Part shown: positions 6,254-10,562 of the stretch, in pieces
How positions within the stretch are numbered: the first letter of the stretch is position 1
Layout: each line of letters begins with the position of its first letter
Assembly (NCBI GenBank): GCA_003223065.1
Contig: QHXU01000287.1
Coordinates: 2,637 to 13,198 of the forward strand
Source of the DNA: Acidobacteriota bacterium
GTDB lineage: Bacteria; Acidobacteriota; Terriglobia; Bryobacterales; Bryobacteraceae
Direction: 5' to 3'
Length of the DNA stretch: 10,562 nucleotides
The notes under the pieces: model-generated
What the model was told of the DNA's origin: nothing
Databases searched by the model: none
What the model saw: only the letters and a program-made list of their open reading frames with translations
Translations under genes and position numbers: made by a program

Positions 6254-8383
6254 ATGCCCACAACGACCACCGAACCTCAAGTATCACCACAAGTTCCGCC
6301 GGACGATCCGACGTCGCTTCTGCCGAAGAAACTGGCGCGCTCTCGCCCACTGTTTGATCCCGAGATAGTCGGCCGTGCGATTCGCGCATCCTTCACGAAG
6401 CTGAATCCGATTACCCTGCTCAGGAACCCCGTGATGTTTGTTGTGGAGGTGGGGGCAGCGCTCACTACGGTATTCCTGATCCGCGATATGTTCACGGCCG
6501 CCGGCGGGATCGGGTTCACCCTGCAGATTTCGCTCTGGCTCTGGTTTACTGTCCTGTTCGCGAATTTCGCCGAAGCGATGGCGGAAGCACGCGGAAAGGC
6601 CCAGGCGGATAGCCTCCGCAAAACGAAGACCGATGCGGGGGCGAAGCGGCTGACGTCCGCCGGCAAGGTGGAGCAGGTTCCCAGTTCCGCTCTGCGGGCG
6701 GGGGACGTGGTGCTCTGTGATACGTGTGACCTGATCCCGGGGGACGGGGAGGTCATTGAAGGAATTGCGACCGTGGATGAATCGGTTATCACCGGCGAAA
6801 GCGCGCCCGTGATTCGCGAATCCGGCGGTGACCGCAGCGCGGTGACGGGCGGAACTAAGGTGCTGTCCGATCACATCAAGATCAAGATCACCTCTAATCC
6901 CGGCGAGACCTTTCTCGACCGCATGATCGCCCTGGTCGAGGGCGCCGAGCGCCAAAAGACACCCAATGAGATTGCGCTCAACATCCTGATCGCAGGGTTG
7001 ACCTTGATCTTCCTGCTGGCCGTCATCACGCTTCAGCCGTATTCCGCGTTCAGCGTTGCGCAAGCGGGGTCAGGATCGGTTCCGAGCGTGGCCATCCTGG
7101 TTTCCCTGCTGGTCTGCCTGATTCCAACCACCATCGGAGGGCTGCTGTCAGCTATCGGAATTGCCGGCATGGATCGTGTGATGCAGCACAACGTGCTGGC
7201 GATGAGCGGGAAGGCTGTGGAAGCCGCGGGCGATGTTAATTCCCTATTGCTGGACAAGACCGGCACGATCACGTTGGGCAACCGCCAGGCCGTCGAATTC
7301 CTGCCGGTGAATGGAGTAAGCGGTGAGGAGCTGGCCGATGCCGCGCAACTGTCCAGCCTCGCCGATGAAACTCCGGAAGGCCGCTCCGTGGTCGTTTTGG
7401 CTAAAGAGAAGTACGGCCTCAGAGGGCGCCATATTCCCGAGGGCGAGGCCAGTTTCATTCCGTTCTCCGCTTACACACGAATGAGTGGTGCAGATTTTCA
7501 GGGAAGGCGGCTCCGCAAGGGAGCGACTGAAGCGATCTGCAAGTTCGTTGGCGAGAACGGAGGAAAGATGGCCGCAGAAATCCAGGAAATGAGCGATCAG
7601 ATCGCGCGCCACGGCGGCACCCCGCTCGCGGTGGCAGACGGAAATCGCCTCTTGGGCATCATCCATCTGAAGGACATTGTGAAAGGCGGCATGAAGGAGC
7701 GCATTGCGCAACTCCGCCGCATGGGTATTCGAAGTGTCATGATCACGGGCGACAATCCGCTTACCGCGGCTGCCATCGCCGCCGAGGCCGGAGTCGACGA
7801 TTTTCTCGCTCAGGCCACACCCAAAGACAAACTGGAATACATCAGGAAGGAGCAGGCGGCGGGACGACTTGTCGCGATGACGGGCGACGGCACGAATGAT
7901 GCGCCGGCGCTTGCACAGGCTGACGTCGGACTCGCAATGAACACCGGCACCATGGCTGCCAAGGAGGCCGGCAACATGGTGGACCTGGACAGCAATCCGA
8001 CTAAACTCATTGAAGTGGTGGCGATCGGCAAACAATTACTGATTACCCGGGGCGCCTTGACCACGTTTTCGATCGCGAACGACGTTGCGAAATACTTTGC
8101 CATCATCCCGGCGATGTTCATGGCGATATATCCGCCGCTGGCCCAACTCAACATCATGGGTCTCCATACTCCGCAGAGTGCTGTACTGGCAGCTGTGATC
8201 TTTAACGCGCTCATCATCATCGCACTTGTGCCACTGGCTCTTCGAGGCGTGAAGTACCGGCCGCAGGACGCAGCGAGTCTCCTGCGGAGAAACCTGTTAA
8301 TCTACGGCATCGGCGGGATCATTGCGCCATTTCCAGGAATCTGGCTCATTGACCAGCTCCTGGTCGCCCTTCACCTGGCATAG
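6254..8383 (+). CDS. kdpB: KdpB, P-type ATPase catalytic subunit
   Basis: KdpB hydrolyses ATP to drive K+ import through KdpA. In order, the 709 residues show a hydrophilic N-terminal tail of about 30 residues richer in Thr/Pro than E. coli KdpB, early membrane helices, the actuator-domain TGES motif at 180-183 (its Ser183 matches the inhibitory phosphorylation site known in E. coli as Ser162), and membrane helix IPTTIGGLLSAIGIAG. Then come the phosphorylation motif DKTGT with Asp334, the nucleotide-binding KGA segment (RRLRKGATEA), the GDGTNDAP hinge at 544-551, and the membrane segment SIANDVAKYFAIIP with the charged Asp/Lys pair. ATG 6254 has GGAG seven bases upstream; TTG 6242 in the same frame lies inside kdpA and is less likely. 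All catalytic residues are present, so the pump should be active. Confidence 0.97.
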   Translation: MPTTTTEPQVSPQVPPDDPTSLLPKKLARSRPLFDPEIVGRAIRASFTKLNPITLLRNPVMFVVEVGAALTTVFLIRDMFTAAGGIGFTLQISLWLWFTVLFANFAEAMAEARGKAQADSLRKTKTDAGAKRLTSAGKVEQVPSSALRAGDVVLCDTCDLIPGDGEVIEGIATVDESVITGESAPVIRESGGDRSAVTGGTKVLSDHIKIKITSNPGETFLDRMIALVEGAERQKTPNEIALNILIAGLTLIFLLAVITLQPYSAFSVAQAGSGSVPSVAILVSLLVCLIPTTIGGLLSAIGIAGMDRVMQHNVLAMSGKAVEAAGDVNSLLLDKTGTITLGNRQAVEFLPVNGVSGEELADAAQLSSLADETPEGRSVVVLAKEKYGLRGRHIPEGEASFIPFSAYTRMSGADFQGRRLRKGATEAICKFVGENGGKMAAEIQEMSDQIARHGGTPLAVADGNRLLGIIHLKDIVKGGMKERIAQLRRMGIRSVMITGDNPLTAAAIAAEAGVDDFLAQATPKDKLEYIRKEQAAGRLVAMTGDGTNDAPALAQADVGLAMNTGTMAAKEAGNMVDLDSNPTKLIEVVAIGKQLLITRGALTTFSIANDVAKYFAIIPAMFMAIYPPLAQLNIMGLHTPQSAVLAAVIFNALIIIALVPLALRGVKYRPQDAASLLRRNLLIYGIGGIIAPFPGIWLIDQLLVALHLA

Positions 8384-8395
8384 GAGGTCATTACC

Positions 8396-8977
8396 ATGTG
8401 GGAACAGATCTTACCTGGACTCAGAATCAAGCTTTTCATGACCGTTGTTTTGGGGATAGTGTATCCCCTTGCGATCACCGGAATCAGCCAGATTGTTTTC
8501 CCCAAGAAGGCGAATGGGAGCCTGATCAAGATCGGAGACAAGGTGATCGGATCCGAGATTATCGGCCAGAATTTCACGAAACCCGAGTACCTTCACGCCC
8601 GGCCCTCGGCAACGGGAACGAACCCATACGATGCAGCTAACTCCAGCGGCTCAAACTTAGGGCCCACGAATCAGAAGCTTATCGATCGCGTGAAGGCATC
8701 CGTTGAGCAGTTTCGAAAGGACAACCCGGAGTATCAGGGGCCTATCCCGGCTGACCTGGTAACCACTTCTGCGAGCGGTCTTGACCCCCACATCAGCCCC
8801 GATTCAGCACGGGCACAAGCTCTCCGAGTCGCCAAGGCCCGGGGCATCAGCGTAGATCAGGTGAACCAGCTCATCTCGCAATACACCGAACAGCCAGATC
8901 TCGGCTTTCTGGGTGAGCCACGGGTCAATGTTCTGAAGCTGAACCTGGCGCTGGACGGGCAGGCTCCGCAGAGATAA
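8396..8977 (+). CDS. kdpC: KdpC, accessory subunit of the K+-transporting ATPase
   Basis: KdpC is anchored by one N-terminal membrane helix (about 11-35, LFMTVVLGIVYPLAITGISQIVF) with a periplasmic soluble domain, and supports K+ binding and transport by KdpA/KdpB. Conserved segments are IGSEIIGQNF (51-60), YLHARPSA (65-72), the NPYDAANSSGSNLGPTN loop, and SASGLDPHISPDSA in the middle. At 193 residues it is normal length. ATG 8396 has AGGAGGT directly overlapping the kdpB stop (8381-8383), showing tight operon coupling. It is the last pump gene; 64 bases separate it from the porin-like gene, and no terminator hairpin is visible there. Confidence 0.97.
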   Translation: MWEQILPGLRIKLFMTVVLGIVYPLAITGISQIVFPKKANGSLIKIGDKVIGSEIIGQNFTKPEYLHARPSATGTNPYDAANSSGSNLGPTNQKLIDRVKASVEQFRKDNPEYQGPIPADLVTTSASGLDPHISPDSARAQALRVAKARGISVDQVNQLISQYTEQPDLGFLGEPRVNVLKLNLALDGQAPQR

Positions 8978-9025
8978 TTCAGGCTTTATTCCACAACGTC
9001 TAGCACCAAGAGGAGAGAGGGCCAA

Positions 9026-9064
9026 ATGGGCCCGACAATTTATGTTTCGCCATGCGTCTCATAA
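9026..9064 (+). other. Possible 12-codon leader ORF overlapping the porin start
   Basis: ATG 9026 lies six bases after the strong purine-rich site AGAGGAGAGAGG (9009-9020) and opens a frame MGPTIYVSPCVS ending at TAA 9062-9064. It overlaps the first eight codons of the porin-like gene in another frame. The porin ATG at 9042 itself has no good ribosome binding site at normal distance. The small ORF could couple translation or be a by-product of an indel in this leader. Its existence as a peptide is unproven. Confidence 0.35.
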
Positions 9065-10460
9065 TTTCGCGCGGACACTCAACCGGTTCGCGGGCCTGAT
9101 TCTCTGTGGCGGCAGCTTGCTGACTGCTCAGACAACGACTCCAACCAATCAGACGCCCTTGACGGATCGCGAGCGAGCGTTGCTCGATCGAATCGAGAGC
9201 CTCGAGAAGAGAGTGGCGGCCCTGGAAGGTAAGGGACCGGCCGTGGCGGAGGCGCCTCGAACGACCGAGATCGGCGGCGCAGCCACGGGCGCCGCTGGTG
9301 CAAACACGCAGACAGAAGACGCCACGAAGCGCGGAGTCCTGGGCTTGACCGGAAGCACGCTGAACTTCTACTTCGATGGCTACTACGGCTGGAACTTCAA
9401 CCGTCCGGTGGGGCGCGTCAATTTATTACGAGCCAACGATGTCCTGAGTAACAATTTCACGCTGAATCAACTGGGACTCATCCTGGAACGGGCGCCTGAT
9501 GTTGCTGCGGGGCGGCGGTATGGCGGCCGCGTGGATCTCATGTTCGGTCAGAACACCGAAACGCTGCAAGGCGGAACGCAGAATGAACCCAGACCCCAGG
9601 TCTACCGTAATCTTTTTCAGGCGTACGGAACATACGTGTTTCCGCTAGGAAGCGGCCTCACCGTCGATTTCGGAAAATTCTATAGCGCCCTCGGTTTTGA
9701 AAACAACTACACCTACGACGAAATCAATTACTCGCGGTCGTTTTATTTCAACTACTTGCCCTTCTACCATATGGGTTTCCGCACAACGTACAACGTAAAC
9801 GACAAGCTGAGCGTGCAACATTGGCTCGTGAACGGAGCGAACCAAACCGAGGATTTCAACGGCTATAAGTCGAACGCGTTTCTATTCACGATCAAGCCAA
9901 CCAAGGCGATCTCCTGGAACGTCAACTATTTCTTCGGTCAGGAGAACCGCGATGTCACGCCGGCGTACAATCCAGGCGTGCCCACCTTACCGACTCAGCC
10001 GGGCCTCTCGGTAACACCGGCGCCCGGACCCAAACTGAACGGCAGAACCCACATTTTCGACACATACGCGAGCTGGTCTGCGACTGCCAAGATCACGGTA
10101 GCAGGCGAATTCGATCACGTCGTCAGCCGCCCGCTTACAAACGCACCACCATCGCATGTTATGGGCGGCGTGGGGTATTTGCAGTATCATTTCACGCCGA
10201 AGTTTTCCCTGGCGGGGCGTTTTGAGTATCTGAAAGACCATGGCGGACTCTTCAGCGGCGCCACGCAGGATCTCAAGGAACACACCCTCACCGCTATCTA
10301 TCAGTTCATCGAGGGTTTCCAGGTTAGGATCGAACACCGGCGCGATTTCTCCAATCAACCAGCTTTCCTGACTGAAATACCCGGATTCCTCAAAAAGGAG
10401 CAGAACACGGCTACCCTCGGACTCATTTGGTGGTTTGGGGGGAAACACGAGTCGTGGTAG
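9042..10460 (+). CDS. Outer-membrane beta-barrel protein (bbp2/OmpL-like porin) downstream of kdpC
   Basis: The protein has 472 residues. A basic N-terminus and hydrophobic stretch (FAGLILCGGSLL) form a signal peptide, with probable cleavage near TAQ at about 28-30. A short coiled coil follows (LTDRERALLDRIESLEKRVAALEG, about 41-64), then an Ala/Gly/Thr-rich linker to about 100. From there it is a barrel of alternating aromatic strands (STLNFYFDGYYGWNFN, VYRNLFQAYGTYVF, TVDFGKFYSALGFENNY, SFYFNYLPFYHMGFRTTYN) ending in a strand closing with WWFGG, near the C-terminus as in outer-membrane proteins. This matches putative beta-barrel porin-2 style proteins. Placed right after kdpC on the same strand, it may let K+ cross the outer membrane under the same control; that is inference. 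The DNA looks like its neighbours. The start at 9042 is the first ATG in frame giving a signal peptide, but its ribosome site is poor. Substrate is unknown. Confidence 0.85.
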   Translation: MFRHASHNFARTLNRFAGLILCGGSLLTAQTTTPTNQTPLTDRERALLDRIESLEKRVAALEGKGPAVAEAPRTTEIGGAATGAAGANTQTEDATKRGVLGLTGSTLNFYFDGYYGWNFNRPVGRVNLLRANDVLSNNFTLNQLGLILERAPDVAAGRRYGGRVDLMFGQNTETLQGGTQNEPRPQVYRNLFQAYGTYVFPLGSGLTVDFGKFYSALGFENNYTYDEINYSRSFYFNYLPFYHMGFRTTYNVNDKLSVQHWLVNGANQTEDFNGYKSNAFLFTIKPTKAISWNVNYFFGQENRDVTPAYNPGVPTLPTQPGLSVTPAPGPKLNGRTHIFDTYASWSATAKITVAGEFDHVVSRPLTNAPPSHVMGGVGYLQYHFTPKFSLAGRFEYLKDHGGLFSGATQDLKEHTLTAIYQFIEGFQVRIEHRRDFSNQPAFLTEIPGFLKKEQNTATLGLIWWFGGKHESW

Positions 10461-10537
10461 GAGACCATGCGACTGGTCCCAGGCAGTTACGCTGATTATT
10501 GGTGCAATGGCGTCGTCGTTTATTCCTGGGGGTCTCC
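10460..10537 (+). repeat. Bulged inverted repeat after the porin gene
   Basis: GGAGACC (10460-10466) pairs with GGTCTCC (10531-10537), and CCCAGG (10478-10483) pairs with CCTGGG (10525-10530). On the right side the two arms are adjacent; on the left they are separated by 11 bases, giving a 13-pair stem with a one-sided bulge and a 41-base loop. There is no T-run after it, so it is not a classical terminator. It overlaps a possible ORF start. Confidence 0.35.
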
Positions 10538-10562
10538 GGTGAATGCAGCCCACCTAGACCGG
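10467..10562 (+). CDS. Possible start of a further ORF, cut by the window edge
   Basis: ATG 10467 opens 32 codons that run off the window end (MRLVPGSYADYW, then CNGVVVYSWGSP and onward). AGGAG formed with the porin stop lies about four bases before the ATG, so translation after the porin gene is possible. I do not recognise the sequence and it is too short to judge. It may equally be non-coding DNA forming the inverted repeat noted here. Confidence 0.25.
   Translation, partial: MRLVPGSYADYWCNGVVVYSWGSPVNAAHLDR

Noticed and set aside
7244..8035. 263-codon minus-strand open frame inside kdpB, and a 259-codon one at 6284-7063
   Set aside because: Both are antisense to conserved KdpB motifs (DKTGT, TGES, GDGTNDAP), and GC-rich codon use produces such open frames. 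No ribosome site or family likeness was seen.
8978..9025. Terminator between kdpC and the porin gene
   Set aside because: No GC-rich inverted repeat followed by a T-run is present; transcription probably continues.
9042..9150. Lipoprotein signal (Cys in GLILCGG) for the porin-like protein
   Set aside because: The residue before Cys is Leu, not the small residue a lipobox needs. A normal signal peptide with later cleavage near TAQ fits better.

Overview
The window carries a potassium-uptake (Kdp) locus, flanked on the left by a damaged amidohydrolase gene and an exported RidA-like gene. The DNA is moderately GC-rich. Three features suggest an Acidobacteriota genome of the Solibacter/Bryobacter kind: a short DUF4118-type KdpD-like kinase without the usual N-terminal sensor, the tiny membrane ORF before kdpF, and a beta-barrel porin directly after kdpC. 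This placement is inferred from gene style and order, not from a marker gene.

Left part (1-1438): an amidohydrolase of the dihydroorotase-like deacetylase family enters from the left edge. It is split by a frameshift near 500-516 and has lost most of the metal-binding residues expected in the family. It converges, with only 10 bases between stop codons, on a minus-strand RidA-fold protein with a twin-arginine signal. Positions 1439-1543 form a short divergent control region with two near-identical strong ribosome binding sites in inverted orientation.

Central part (about 1544-8977, + strand): kdpD-like sensor kinase, kdpE response regulator (4-base overlap), an 89-base gap with a 22-base-spaced direct repeat, a stand-alone Usp-like protein, a 27-residue membrane ORF, kdpF, kdpA, kdpB and kdpC. 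From the Usp-like gene onward, spacing is tight (2 to 12 bases), as expected for one transcript. KdpFABC is the high-affinity K+ P-type ATPase, with KdpA as the K+-selective channel-like subunit, KdpB as the ATPase, and KdpC and KdpF as accessory subunits. KdpD and KdpE would switch it on under K+ limitation. Regulators precede the pump genes, unlike the E. coli order kdpFABC-kdpDE. The Usp-like protein may supply in trans what the short kinase lacks.

Right part (8978-10562): 64 bases after kdpC a signal-peptide-bearing outer-membrane beta-barrel protein begins, probably a porin serving the same K+-uptake module. Its start is preceded by a 12-codon ORF that owns the only good ribosome binding site. 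The last 100 bases hold a possible start of another ORF and a bulged inverted repeat. No rRNA, tRNA, CRISPR array or insertion sequence was recognised, and no non-coding stretch exceeds about 130 bases.
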